Notes: generated by a model from the sequence alone, not told the origin. A stretch of DNA of 64,000 bases from Bryobacterales bacterium (GCA_016721425.1 JADKID010000041.1:62001-126000), one strand, 5' to 3'. Positions 35,303 through 44,557 are shown, numbered from the stretch's first letter. Program-made: numbers and translations.

Positions 35303-36409
35303 ATGCGCGCCTGGAATCGATTGAAGTTGCTGTGGGGCTACCTGCGGGGCCGGACGAGGCTCAACGCGCTGCCGGTGGAGTACATCGTTGAGACCACCGC
35401 GAAGTGCAACATCTATTGCCCGATGTGCCCGCGCGAGACTCATCCGCAGCCCAAGGAAGACATGACCGAGGCGGTCTACACGCGCCTGGTGGAGCAGGCG
35501 GGCGGCAGCGCGGAGCACATGATGCTGATTGGGCTGGGCGAGCCATTGCTGGACCCGAAGATCTTTGACCGCATTCACCAGTGCGACAAGCACGGAGTCT
35601 CTACTCTGATTTCCACCAACGGTACGCTGCTGGACGAAAAGGCGGCCGAGCGGCTGCTGGCCACGCCACTGGAGCACATCACACTGAGCTTCGACGGGTA
35701 TAGCAAGGAGACCTTCGAGTTTTACCGCAAGGGCGCGAAGTTTGAGCGGGTGCGCGATAATTTCGTGCGGTTCTGCCGCATGAAGCACGAGCGGCGGGCC
35801 AGGGTGCAGATTGTGGTGCAGATGGTGCGGATGGACGGCAACCGGCACGAGGTGGAGGCGTTTCAGCAATACTGGCGGGCGGTGCCGGGCGTGGATCTGA
35901 TCCGCATCAAGGAAGACGAGACGAACCTGATGCGGCCCGATGCGGTGCACGATCCGGGCGCGTGGAAGCATCCGTGCCACTATCTGTGGCGCGGTCCGTT
36001 GTATGTGAAGCACAACGGCGACGTGTATCCGTGCTGCCAGAGCTATATGCTGGACGGCGCGCCGGTGGGCAATGTGATGGAGCGGCCGATGGCGGAGATT
36101 TTCGATGGGGCGGAGATGCAGAGGATGCGCCGGCTGCACGTGGAGGGACGGGCGGGCGAGATCGGGATCTGCGCGAAGTGCTGCACGACGATCCCGCATC
36201 CGGTGCTGGTGGCGGGGAGTTTGCTGCTGAACGGCAGCACGGTGCGGCGCCTGCTCCCCCTGATCGAGAAATTCGGGGACGGTCTACTCAATTCCCAATT
36301 AAAGCGAGAAACAGAGCCTCCTCTGGTGCAGATTGCACCGCCGGCAGCGCCTTCCGGCCGCGCTTCGCGGGACGAAGACGGCGGCCCAACTCCTCCTCCA
36401 GCCGGTTGA
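35303..36409 (+). CDS. Radical SAM/SPASM protein whose C terminus runs into an inserted element
   Basis: 368 aa. The cluster motif CNIYCPMC (CxxxCxxC) is at about residues 35-42, IGLGEPLLDP is the SAM-binding segment, and the C-terminal part has CHYLWRGPLYVKHNGDVYPCCQ, PVGNVMERPMAEIF and ICAKCC, a SPASM arrangement. The protein up to LLPLIEKFG looks native; from 36270 the frame enters the inverted repeat of the transposase element and adds about 46 residues (GDGLLNSQLKRE to GGPTPPPAG) antisense to the transposase. The natural C terminus has therefore been replaced or extended. Substrate unknown. Confidence 0.85.
   Translation: MRAWNRLKLLWGYLRGRTRLNALPVEYIVETTAKCNIYCPMCPRETHPQPKEDMTEAVYTRLVEQAGGSAEHMMLIGLGEPLLDPKIFDRIHQCDKHGVSTLISTNGTLLDEKAAERLLATPLEHITLSFDGYSKETFEFYRKGAKFERVRDNFVRFCRMKHERRARVQIVVQMVRMDGNRHEVEAFQQYWRAVPGVDLIRIKEDETNLMRPDAVHDPGAWKHPCHYLWRGPLYVKHNGDVYPCCQSYMLDGAPVGNVMERPMAEIFDGAEMQRMRRLHVEGRAGEIGICAKCCTTIPHPVLVAGSLLLNGSTVRRLLPLIEKFGDGLLNSQLKRETEPPLVQIAPPAAPSGRASRDEDGGPTPPPAG
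36270..36300 (+). repeat. Left 31-bp inverted repeat of transposase element
   Basis: Perfect inverted copy of 37054-37084. It contains TTCGGGGACGGTCTACTC and AATTCCCAATT. The transposase stop codon lies within it. Confidence 0.9.
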
Positions 36410-37010
36410 TGGCGGACTCCGGCGCCATGGGGCGTCCGGTTTGGGTGGCGTGGCGGAGGATGGGCGCGAAGGCGGCGTCTTTGACGCGCAGATCCAGAAA
36501 CTGCCGCCAGCCGGGCGGGTCGAAGTCCTGGAGCCACGCCTCGGCGGCGAGCGGCAGACGCGATGGCGCCAGACCCAGGTGCTCCGCGGCGCTGGACCAC
36601 GGATGGTGCTCGGCGCGCTCCGTCATGCCGGCCCGAACGGGGTTGAGCTCCACATACGCCAGCGCGTTCCAGATGTGGGCGCCGGCCAGAATGCAGGAAA
36701 AATAGCGTGCCTGCCAGAGATGGCCGCATCCGCCGTGACTGGCGTGGACGTAGCGGGCGTAGGCGGTGTGGGCCCACTTCAGCGCGCGGTGGAGCGATTC
36801 CGGCGTGTGCGGGATGGCGATCAGATGGACGTGATTGGTCATCAGGCAGAATCCGCTGAACTCCACGCCGTAGCGTTCCGCGGCTTCGCGGATGAGCCGC
36901 AGGTAGACGAAACGGTCCCGATCTTCAAAGAAGACCGGCTTCTGATCTGTGCCCCGTTGGGTGATGTGGTGGGGGTAACCGCTGGCGACAACGCGAGGAA
37001 TCCGGGCCAT
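36288..37010 (-). CDS. REP-associated tyrosine transposase (Y1/HUH type)
   Basis: 240 aa from ATG 37010. The N terminus MARIPRVVASGYPHHITQRG and the HUH motif MTNHVHLIAIP are diagnostic of RAYT proteins, which are IS200/IS605 relatives. LWQARYFSCIL and AYVELNPVRAGM follow, the latter containing the region of the usual catalytic tyrosine. Such enzymes move REP or other hairpin-flanked elements using single-stranded DNA. The gene is enclosed by 31-bp perfect inverted repeats. The C-terminal ~60 residues are basic and variable. It appears intact. Confidence 0.93.
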   Translation of the reverse strand: MARIPRVVASGYPHHITQRGTDQKPVFFEDRDRFVYLRLIREAAERYGVEFSGFCLMTNHVHLIAIPHTPESLHRALKWAHTAYARYVHASHGGCGHLWQARYFSCILAGAHIWNALAYVELNPVRAGMTERAEHHPWSSAAEHLGLAPSRLPLAAEAWLQDFDPPGWRQFLDLRVKDAAFAPILRHATQTGRPMAPESAINRLEEELGRRLRPAKRGRKALPAVQSAPEEALFLALIGN

Positions 37011-37053
37011 ACGATGACATAGTCACCGCCGGCCGCGGTTGCTCTCAAAAAAC

Positions 37054-37084
37054 AATTGGGAATTGAGTAGACCGTCCCCGAATT
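37054..37084 (-). repeat. Right 31-bp inverted repeat of transposase element
   Basis: Perfect reverse complement of 36270-36300. The last two bases belong to the nuoM stop codon. Confidence 0.9.
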
Positions 37085-38633
37085 AGCGTTTGACGCCGGG
37101 TTGGAGCTCGGCGGGGAGCAGCGGGTTGAAGAGGCCGCGCTCCTGGTAGTAGCCGGGCTGGACCTTTTCGACGACATTCGCCACCGAGCGATCCAGGATC
37201 GTGAAGAAGGGCTTGGGGCCGAGGCCGATCCAGAACGTCAGGATCAAAAGGGGTGTGAAGTAGGCGATCTCACGCCAGTTGAGGTCCTTCAGTCCCATGT
37301 TCTTCTCGTTCTTCAGGTCGCCCAGCATGGTGCGTTGGAACAACCACAGCAGGTAGGCTGCGCCCAGGGCGATGCCGATGCCGCAGGCCAGCGCCCACCA
37401 GAAGGACACTTCAAAGGCGCCCCGCACGATGACCACCTCGCCGATGAAGCCGTTCAGCGGCGGCAGCCCCATGGAGCCCAGGGTGGCGATGAGGAAGATG
37501 AAGGTGAACACCGGCATCACCTTGAACAGGCCGCCGTATTCAGCGATTTCGCGCGTGTGCCGGCGTTCGTACACCACGCCGACGATCAGGAAGAGCATGC
37601 CTGTGGAGATGCCGTGGTTGATTTGCTGGATGATGGAGCCGGAGATTCCGGCGGGGTTGAAAGCAAAGATGCCCAGCGTGCAGAAGCCCATGTGGCTCAC
37701 CGACGAGTAGGCCACCAGCTTCTTCCAGTCTTTCTGCATCAGGCTGACCAGCGCGCCGTAGATGATGGCGATGATGGAGAGCGCGGCCACAATGCTCACC
37801 ACCTTGGGATCGCGAGCCGTTTCCGGCAGCATGGGCAGGGAGAAGCGCAAGAAGCCGTAAGTACCCATCTTCAGCAGAATGCTGGCCAGGATGACGGAGC
37901 CGGCCGTGGGCGCCTCCGTGTGGGCGTCGGGCAACCAGGTGTGCAGCGGCCACATCGGCACCTTGACGGCGAAGCCGAGGAAGAACGCCCAGAAGACCCA
38001 CCATGCCATCTCGGGCGGCATCTTGGTTTCGAGCAGAGCCCCCATGTCAAACGTCAGGCGATGGAACTGGAGATAGTGCTGGTAGTAGAAGGCCAGGATG
38101 CCTAGCAGCATCAGCATGGAGCCGATCAGCGTGTAGAGGACGAACTTGATGCTGGCGTAGCCGCGGCGCTGGCCGCCCCAGATCGCGATGATGAAGTACA
38201 TCGGGATCAGCGTCAGTTCCCAGAAGAGAAAGAACAGCAGGAAATCGCGGGCGGCGAAGACGCCCAGCATACCGAACTGCAACAGCAGGAAGTGGCCGTA
38301 GTATTCCTTCAGCCGGTTTTCAATCGCGGTCCAGGAACAGAGCGAAGCCAGAAAGCCCACCAGTGTGGTCAACAGGATGAGGAGAACGGCATAGCCGTCG
38401 GCGGCCAGATTCCAGTAGGCGCCGATGGAGGGGATCCAGCTTACCTTCTCGACAAACTGAAAGTCGTTCTGCGGATTGAACTGAAACCAGAGCGGCAGGG
38501 AGATGAAGAAGCCCAGCAGAAAGACGAAGTTGGCCCACCACTTGATGAGTCTGGAGTTCCCCGCGGGCAGGAAGAAGAGCACAAGCAGTCCGACGAGGGG
38601 CGTGCACAGGATGATTGAGAGCAGGTGGTCCAT
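37083..38633 (-). CDS. nuoM: NADH-quinone oxidoreductase subunit M (orphan copy)
   Basis: 516 aa, a normal NuoM length, with about fourteen membrane segments. Diagnostic stretches are FFLFWELTLIPMYFIIAIWGG (with the conserved Glu of TM5), FAVKVPMWPLHTWLPDAHTEAPT (conserved Lys), GTYGFLRFSLPM and KKLVAYSSVSHMGF. NuoM is one of three antiporter-like proton-pumping subunits of complex I. No other nuo gene is in the window: downstream is the transposase element and upstream a secreted protein on the same strand. It could be a stray second copy or part of a split nuo operon. Its stop codon abuts the transposon repeat. Confidence 0.93.
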   Translation of the reverse strand: MDHLLSIILCTPLVGLLVLFFLPAGNSRLIKWWANFVFLLGFFISLPLWFQFNPQNDFQFVEKVSWIPSIGAYWNLAADGYAVLLILLTTLVGFLASLCSWTAIENRLKEYYGHFLLLQFGMLGVFAARDFLLFFLFWELTLIPMYFIIAIWGGQRRGYASIKFVLYTLIGSMLMLLGILAFYYQHYLQFHRLTFDMGALLETKMPPEMAWWVFWAFFLGFAVKVPMWPLHTWLPDAHTEAPTAGSVILASILLKMGTYGFLRFSLPMLPETARDPKVVSIVAALSIIAIIYGALVSLMQKDWKKLVAYSSVSHMGFCTLGIFAFNPAGISGSIIQQINHGISTGMLFLIVGVVYERRHTREIAEYGGLFKVMPVFTFIFLIATLGSMGLPPLNGFIGEVVIVRGAFEVSFWWALACGIGIALGAAYLLWLFQRTMLGDLKNEKNMGLKDLNWREIAYFTPLLILTFWIGLGPKPFFTILDRSVANVVEKVQPGYYQERGLFNPLLPAELQPGVKR

Positions 38634-38676
38634 GTTGAGCTATCCGGCCAAGTTGTCATTCTATCCCAAATCAGAT

Positions 38677-38722
38677 AAAAAGAGCCGCGAGGGTCAGGAT
38701 TGAATCCCGCGGCTCGCGGCTC
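38677..38722 (-). terminator. Intrinsic terminator after the secreted Ig-like protein gene
   Basis: GAGCCGCGAG (38682-38691) pairs perfectly with CTCGCGGCTC (38713-38722). The five A's at 38677-38681 give a T-run on the minus strand. Confidence 0.8.
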
Positions 38723-38744
38723 GATGGTTCAGGCTGTGCCTGGT

Positions 38745-40526
38745 TTATTTGAAGCCGGCTTGCTTCATGGCACCGTAGGCGAAGCCGAACGTGCCCGGTT
38801 CTGTGTTGCCGCCGTCAACCAGCGGAGCCACCAACCGGGGAATGTTCGCACCGTTGGTGTGCTGCAGGATGAGCTGCCCGATGAACTCCGGGTTGTCGCC
38901 GGCGTTGGCCGGCATCTGCTGGAGGATGCTGGACGGGACCACGATTGTGTGCGCTGTCGTGGGGGCGAAGCACATGAACGTGCGGATCACGATCTTGGAG
39001 GTGTCTTCGGGGGCCGGGCCGCGCGAGAGGCCCACGGCCGTCGCCATGTCGCCCTCGTTGCCGTCGCCGTTCCAGAGGAAGGTTAGGTCCGCGCCGCGGT
39101 CCACGGTGTTCATCGAGGCTTCTTCGCGGTTAGTCCAGACGATGGAATCCGGGACGTTGGTATCGAGGCTAAAAGCGCCTACCACCGCGCCGCCCTTGCC
39201 GGAAAGGGTGTAGGTGCCTTTTTGAACACCCGATGCCGTGGCGCCACCGCTGCCGGGCAGGCCGGGAATGGAGGGCAGGCCGGGGATCGAAGGGATACCA
39301 GGGATACTAGGGATTCCACTGCTCGCCGGAGCGAGGTCCAGGTAGTAGTTGTTGGTCTCCGCCACCTTGGGGATCACCTTGTCCAGGCCGCCCGGGCCCT
39401 TGATGTTCAGTTCGCCGGCGTCCACCAGTTCCGCCGCTATGCCGGGCGTAGCCGTGGTCTCGACGGAAGTCCAAATGTTGCAGCCCACCGGATTCACGAG
39501 CCAGCCCGCCTCGCTGGTGCCCATGTATTGGGACAGGGAGGCCGCGTTGTAGCGCACGAAAGAGCCGGCGATCCCCTCTGTCTTGGTCTCCAGAGTGCCC
39601 AGGACCGGGACGCTGATCTTGATCGATTGCTGGAGCAGGCTGAACCCTCCCAGCGTGATCGTGCCACCCGAATCCAGGGTCTTGAGGCCGTCGGGCGTGA
39701 GGCCGAGCGGGTGAGCGCAGGCCGGCGCATCGAGCGTGGCAACCACGGGAATGGAGCCCTTGGCGGTGACAACGTCGCCGATCTTGATTGCGATATTCAC
39801 GGTGCATCCGGAGGGCAGATCGGCCTCCGGCAGGGTGAAGGTAACCAAGTCATAACCTGGCTTCTGCGGATTGCGGCCGATGAAGGTGACAGGAATCTCG
39901 AGGCCGCCGAGGACGACCACCGCACCTTCCACCATGTTCATTTCGTGCCCCATGGGCTCATTGTCGGCCATGTCATTGGAGCCGAGGCCGGCGGCCTCCA
40001 GATCCACAGTCTGGCTGGGACGCAGGGGCTGGGTGAAGCCCGCTGCTACCGGGTCAGAGTCCGGAACGCGGATCTTGGCGACGGCGCCGCTGCCCACCTG
40101 TCCGTCAACGGTCAGGAGGCCGAAGTTGGTGTCCGCGATCTTGGCGGCGAAGGGGTCGCTCGGTTCGCCGTTGAAGCTGACGGTCACTTTGTAGTCGCCA
40201 GCGGACGCGCTGGACGGCAGGATGGCCACGATGCGGGTGGCCGACGCGGAAACAACGTAGGCCGAAACGACAGCCGAATCGTCCAGGGTGGTGAATGCGA
40301 CGGAGACTCCGCCCAACTCCTGGCCGTACGGAACCTCAGCCTGGATCGCCTCTTCCGGCCCCAGCTCCTTGCCTGTGACAACGAAAACAGAACCACGCGC
40401 AATTGTGCCGGGCTCCGAAACCGCGGTCAGAGTGCGAACTCCGGTCTTCTCCGTGATCTGCGGCTTCGCCGCGGCCATTGTGGCGCAGAGCGCCAAAGAT
40501 ACTGCAAAGAGACTTGCTTGTCTCAT
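38745..40526 (-). CDS. Secreted TIGR03437-like (Ig-like) protein
   Basis: 593 aa with a signal peptide (MRQASLFAVSLALCATMAAA). The N-terminal ~150 residues resemble the Solibacter-type TIGR03437 domain: VFVVTGKELGPEEAIQAEVPYGQELGGVSVAF, then ATRIVAILPSSASAGDYKVTV. A middle beta-rich part is followed by a low-complexity run of the unit SIPG(I/L)P repeated about four times (near residues 407-428) and a further domain ending FGFAYGAMKQAGFK. Probably exported; a structural or adhesive role is inferred only from architecture. A strong terminator follows. Confidence 0.75.
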   Translation of the reverse strand: MRQASLFAVSLALCATMAAAKPQITEKTGVRTLTAVSEPGTIARGSVFVVTGKELGPEEAIQAEVPYGQELGGVSVAFTTLDDSAVVSAYVVSASATRIVAILPSSASAGDYKVTVSFNGEPSDPFAAKIADTNFGLLTVDGQVGSGAVAKIRVPDSDPVAAGFTQPLRPSQTVDLEAAGLGSNDMADNEPMGHEMNMVEGAVVVLGGLEIPVTFIGRNPQKPGYDLVTFTLPEADLPSGCTVNIAIKIGDVVTAKGSIPVVATLDAPACAHPLGLTPDGLKTLDSGGTITLGGFSLLQQSIKISVPVLGTLETKTEGIAGSFVRYNAASLSQYMGTSEAGWLVNPVGCNIWTSVETTATPGIAAELVDAGELNIKGPGGLDKVIPKVAETNNYYLDLAPASSGIPSIPGIPSIPGLPSIPGLPGSGGATASGVQKGTYTLSGKGGAVVGAFSLDTNVPDSIVWTNREEASMNTVDRGADLTFLWNGDGNEGDMATAVGLSRGPAPEDTSKIVIRTFMCFAPTTAHTIVVPSSILQQMPANAGDNPEFIGQLILQHTNGANIPRLVAPLVDGGNTEPGTFGFAYGAMKQAGFK

Positions 40527-40645
40527 AATCCTCCTGTGTTTTGTGCAAGTTGCGGGCGCACTGCGGCGGCCCGGCGCGCACTCCAGATTTTGTCTATGCA
40601 GGTAGGTTAGACGAGACGTTGGACTGGCGCAAGGGACAAGAAACC

Positions 40646-42013
40646 TTAGGCCGGCTCGCGTCCCGCTATTCCAAGAGAACGCATCTTTTTATAGAGATTA
40701 CTGCGTTCCAGGCCGAGCATCTCCGCGGTGCGGCTGACGTTGCCGCCCGATTCGTCCAGCTTCTTCAAAATGTAGTCGCGCTCGGCGGCCTGGCGGACCT
40801 CCACCAGGCTGGGGCTGCGCTCCGGCGAGCGCTCCGGCTGGCGGCGGCTGGCCGGCAGAGGGATGTGCCGCGCGTCGATGCGAACCTGGGGATACATGAT
40901 CACGATGCGCTCCATCAGGTTCTTCAGCTCGCGCACGTTGCCGGGCCAGGAGTATTCCTGCAGCAGGCGATAGGCCTCCGGCGTGAGGTCCTTGGCCTTG
41001 CGGCCGTAGGCGGTGGTGAACTCATGCAGGAAATGGCCTGCCAGTTGGGGAATGTCCTCAATGCGCTCGCGCAGCGGCGGCACTTCGAAAGGGATCACGT
41101 TGAGACGGTAGAAGAGGTCTTCGCGGAAGTTGCCGCGCTCGATCTCTTCTTCCAGGTTTTTGTTGGTGGATGCGATAACGCGCACGTCCACTTGCACGTC
41201 CTCGGCCGAGCCCACCGGCTCAAAACGCTGCTCCTCCAGCACGCGCAGCACTTTCGCCTGCGTGCGCAAGCTCATGTCGCCGACCTCATCGAGGAAGAGC
41301 GTGCCGCCATCGGCCTTCTCGAACTTGCCGGCCTTGTCTTCCACCGCGCCGGCGAGGGAGCCGCGGCGATGGCCGAAGAGCTCGCTCTCAATGAGCTCCT
41401 CGGGGATGGCGGCGCAGTTGAGCTCAACGAAAGGCCGGTCTGCGCGCGCGCTGCCGGCGTGAATGGCGTGGGCGACGAGCTCTTTGCCCGTGCCGCTCTC
41501 GCCGAAGATGAGGACGCGGCCGTTGGTGGCGGCCATCAGTCCGATCTGTTGGCGGAGCGCTTTGGTGGGGACGCTATCGCCGATGATCTGGAGGCGGCCG
41601 CGCGACGTGTCGCGCAAATCGCGCAATTCGAGGTTCAAACGGCGCTGTTCGAGCGCGTTTTTGAGCACTAACAGCACCTTTTCGATGGTGAGCGGCTTCT
41701 CCAGGAAGTCAAAGGCGCCGAGCTTGGTGGCGCGCACGGCGGTCTCGATGTTGCCGTGGCCGGAGATCATGATGACGGCGGGCGAGCCCGGGAGCGCGAT
41801 GGATTTCAGGCGGTTGAGCACTTCCAGGCCGTCGATGCCGGGCAGCCAGACGTCGAGCAGGATGGCTTCGTAGGTGCCGGCCAAAGCCTCGGCCACGGCT
41901 TCCTCGCCGGTGGCGACGGCATGGGGCTCAAAGCCCTCGTCCTCCAGCACGCCCGAGAGGGACTGCCGGATGCCGGGCTCATCGTCAACGATCAGAACTC
42001 TTATGCGCTTCAT
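40646..42013 (-). CDS. NtrX-like sigma54-type response regulator with altered GAFTGA motif
   Basis: 455 aa. The receiver domain has D10/D11, phosphoacceptor D54 (ILLDVWLPG) and K106. The AAA+ domain has Walker A GESGTGKE (171-178), Walker B GGTLFLDE (236-243) and FREDLFYRLNVIPFE. A C-terminal Fis-type helix-turn-helix runs from about 424 (GNVSRTAEMLGLERSNLYKK). At the sigma54-contact loop the sequence reads GSLAGA (218-223) instead of GAFTGA. The gene overlaps the histidine kinase as ATGA, so they form an operon and a two-component pair. NtrYX systems sense redox or nitrogen status; the actual signal is unknown. Confidence 0.9.
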   Translation of the reverse strand: MKRIRVLIVDDEPGIRQSLSGVLEDEGFEPHAVATGEEAVAEALAGTYEAILLDVWLPGIDGLEVLNRLKSIALPGSPAVIMISGHGNIETAVRATKLGAFDFLEKPLTIEKVLLVLKNALEQRRLNLELRDLRDTSRGRLQIIGDSVPTKALRQQIGLMAATNGRVLIFGESGTGKELVAHAIHAGSARADRPFVELNCAAIPEELIESELFGHRRGSLAGAVEDKAGKFEKADGGTLFLDEVGDMSLRTQAKVLRVLEEQRFEPVGSAEDVQVDVRVIASTNKNLEEEIERGNFREDLFYRLNVIPFEVPPLRERIEDIPQLAGHFLHEFTTAYGRKAKDLTPEAYRLLQEYSWPGNVRELKNLMERIVIMYPQVRIDARHIPLPASRRQPERSPERSPSLVEVRQAAERDYILKKLDESGGNVSRTAEMLGLERSNLYKKMRSLGIAGREPA

Positions 42014-44088
42014 GCCGGAACCTCAACCGGGCGGGGCTCGCTCTCGGCGGGCGCCAGGGCCGGTAATTCGATGATAAAGCGCGCGCCGGCCGGATGGTTA
42101 TCTTCCACGCGAATATGAGCGGCGTGTTCGGCGACGATGTGGCTGACGATGGCGAGGCCCAGGCCGGTGCCGCGCTGTTTGGTGGAGAAGTAGGGCAGGA
42201 AGAGTTTCTCCTTGTCCTCGGCGGTGATACCGCAGCCGGTGTCGGCGATGATGAGCTCGACGGTGTCGTCGTTGGTGAGCTGGGTCTCGACGTAAAGATG
42301 CTTGAGCGGCGCGTGGGCCATGGCTTCGGCGGCATTGTCGACCAGATTGACGACCACGCGTTTGAACTGCTCGCGATCGAGCGAGACCGGCGGCAGTCCG
42401 GCGGCGAGCTCGCGATGGATGGTGATGCCGGCGAGGCGGCCATCGAAGACAGCGAGGCCGTCGGCGACGACGGTGTTGAGGTCGGCCGGGGACGGATGCG
42501 CGGCAGGGAAACGGGCGAAGCGCGAGAACTCGTTGGCCAGAGTCTTGACGCTTTCCACTTCACGGCCGATGGTGGCGCAACACTCGGTGATGATGCGCTT
42601 GATCTCGGGCGGCACCTGAGTCTTCTCCAACTGGCGGACGATGCGTTCCGAACTGAGCGCGATGGGCGTGAGGGGGTTCTTGAGCTCGTGGGCGATGCGG
42701 CGGGCCACCTCGTGCCAGGCGGTGGCGCGCTGGGCGTGGAGCAGTTCAGTGGCATCCTCGATGACTACCACCATGCCGGAGGTGGAGGTGGCCTCGAGCG
42801 CGGCGGCGGTGACGGCGAAGTGACGGACTCCCTCTGATGTGCGGACCTCAAACTGGCGGTCGGCCTTGCCGGTGCGGCGGGCGCGCTTGAGCAACCGGAG
42901 GAACTCGGGTTGCTGTTCGTGGGGGAGGATCTCGGGGAGCCGGACTCCGGGCTGCACTTTGCCGGCGGGGAAGATGGCTTTCAGTGCGCCGTTTACCAAT
43001 TGAACGGTGCCGTCGTGACTGAGGGAAATAACGCCGGTGGGGATGCTCTCCATCACGGCCTCGATGAAGCGGCGGCGGCGTTCCAGTTCATCCTGGTTGG
43101 CCTGCAAGTCCTGGGTCATCTCGTTGAAAGCACGGACCAGCACGGCTAGTTCGTCGGTAGCCTCGACGCGCACGCGAAAGGCGAGATTGCCGCCGCGCAC
43201 GGCGCGGGCTGCCTCCAACAGGGCGGTGACTGGGGCGCTGATCTGGCGGGCGAGGAAGAGCGCCACCCAGACGGCTACGAAGAGAATGAAGATCGTGATG
43301 AGGAACAGCAACTGCAGGTAGAACCGCCGTGTCTGCTGCTTGCCCTTGGCGAGATCGTTGTACTCGCTCAAGCGATCATCGATCTCCCGTTGGCGCTTCA
43401 TCAGGTCCACCGGCATGCGCGAACGCACGATGACAGTGCCACCTTCCCGAATGGGCGCCCGAACCGTGATTTCGATACCCCGCTCAGCGGTGGACTGGAG
43501 CCGGCAGATGGCGAACTGGCCGCCATCGGTGCGCTCGATGTGGGCTTCTTCAACGCCACCTTTCTCGCAGATAGCGGCGAAGAACTCAGCAGGGGCGTGA
43601 CCCGTCTTGAGAAAAGCGTCCACTTCCTGGCTGTCGGCGGCCCAGCGGGCGACATTGAGGGCGCGGTGGCGCGTCTCCTTCTCCATGGCCTCGCCGATGG
43701 TCTGGAGGTTGACCTTGAGACGCTCGGCCGGCTGGCTGAACCACTTATCGATGTTACGGTTCAGTACCTCGACGCTCCAGATGACGAGGAAGATGGTGGG
43801 CAGGAAGGTGAGAGAGAGGGCTCCGACGAGGATCTTGGTGCGGATGCGGGAGCCCTCGACGCCAGCGCGGCGGGCGAAGTAGAGCTTAGCCGCATCGCGA
43901 AAAAGCATGAAGCCCAGCAGCACGGTGAGGAGGAAGGTGAGAGTGGAGAGCCCCCAGAAGATGTAGGTCTGTTCCGGAGTGACGGGTCCGTTATCACCGA
44001 CTGTGAAGGAGCCTTGCCAGATGACGAGGCCGGTCAGGATCAGAAGCAGGGTGAGTCCGGCGCCGAATCGGAATCTCTGTCGAACCAT
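42010..44088 (-). CDS. NtrY-like membrane histidine kinase
   Basis: 692 aa. Two N-terminal membrane helices (about 9-25 and 42-64), a third at about 87-106, a ~150-residue sensor loop and a fourth helix at about 257-280 lead into HAMP (RQISAPVTALLEAARAV), a PAS domain (340-450), the H-box RRIAHELKNPLTP with H467, the N-box NLVDNAAEAM (581-590), and the G-boxes DTGCG and GTGLGLA. This is the NtrY layout. It would autophosphorylate and pass phosphate to D54 of the coupled regulator. The start is GTG or ATG at 44088; divergent from the TonB receptor leader region. Confidence 0.9.
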   Translation of the reverse strand: MVRQRFRFGAGLTLLLILTGLVIWQGSFTVGDNGPVTPEQTYIFWGLSTLTFLLTVLLGFMLFRDAAKLYFARRAGVEGSRIRTKILVGALSLTFLPTIFLVIWSVEVLNRNIDKWFSQPAERLKVNLQTIGEAMEKETRHRALNVARWAADSQEVDAFLKTGHAPAEFFAAICEKGGVEEAHIERTDGGQFAICRLQSTAERGIEITVRAPIREGGTVIVRSRMPVDLMKRQREIDDRLSEYNDLAKGKQQTRRFYLQLLFLITIFILFVAVWVALFLARQISAPVTALLEAARAVRGGNLAFRVRVEATDELAVLVRAFNEMTQDLQANQDELERRRRFIEAVMESIPTGVISLSHDGTVQLVNGALKAIFPAGKVQPGVRLPEILPHEQQPEFLRLLKRARRTGKADRQFEVRTSEGVRHFAVTAAALEATSTSGMVVVIEDATELLHAQRATAWHEVARRIAHELKNPLTPIALSSERIVRQLEKTQVPPEIKRIITECCATIGREVESVKTLANEFSRFARFPAAHPSPADLNTVVADGLAVFDGRLAGITIHRELAAGLPPVSLDREQFKRVVVNLVDNAAEAMAHAPLKHLYVETQLTNDDTVELIIADTGCGITAEDKEKLFLPYFSTKQRGTGLGLAIVSHIVAEHAAHIRVEDNHPAGARFIIELPALAPAESEPRPVEVPA

Positions 44089-44557
44089 AGATTTGCGTCT
44101 ACCTTCTTTCAGAAATTGTAGCGGGTTGGGTGCTGCGGCGGGTGGGAGGCTATCTTTCGATGTGGCTTCGGATTGGTTAAAGTCACGGAAGATTAATAGT
44201 TCTTCATCATAGGCGTTGCGGAACTGAAACGCTTGACTGAATAAGAGACCTTTATGTTACGATTCTCACATCGGACTTTACCTGTGTCTCAATTGGGGAG
44301 TAAAAGAGTTCTTTCTATGAGCGGCGACGTTGCCAGCGCGCCGGGGGTTGGAAACGCCCTCCGGCAGTTTGACGCATCGCCAAGCCCAGCCGGTCGCCCT
44401 GGCCGGCAGATGGGCGAGTCAGCAGTCCCGACCCGCGACTCGAACTCAGTTCCCTTTCAGACCCAGGTTGTCTCGCTCCAGACCCATGTTCGGTCCTTGG
44501 ACTCAGCAGGGCTTAACTTTTCGGGAGTTTCCAATCGAACCTTTTTGGGAGGCAAAA
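44089..44557 (+). promoter_or_regulatory. Conserved leader of TonB receptor 1
   Basis: Five sequence blocks are shared in order with the leader of receptor 2: TTGACT-16 nt-TGTTAC (44233-44260), GAGTTCTTT (44306-44314), CCAGGTTGTCTCGCT (44463-44477), TTCGGGAGTTTCCAATC (44520-44536) and GGAGGCAAA before the TTG start. A short frame at 44254 begins MLRFSHRTLPVS. The leader is probably a promoter plus a ~300-nt 5' untranslated or peptide-encoding region. Confidence 0.6.

Larger units (their letters stand above)
36270..37084 (-). mobile_element. 815-bp RAYT element with 31-bp terminal inverted repeats
   Basis: The element consists of the two perfect inverted repeats and one transposase gene. It lies exactly between the 3' ends of the radical SAM gene and nuoM: the first supplies its read-through tail from the element, and the nuoM stop codon (37083-37085) is formed partly by the right repeat. 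No target-site duplication is visible. Confidence 0.85.
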
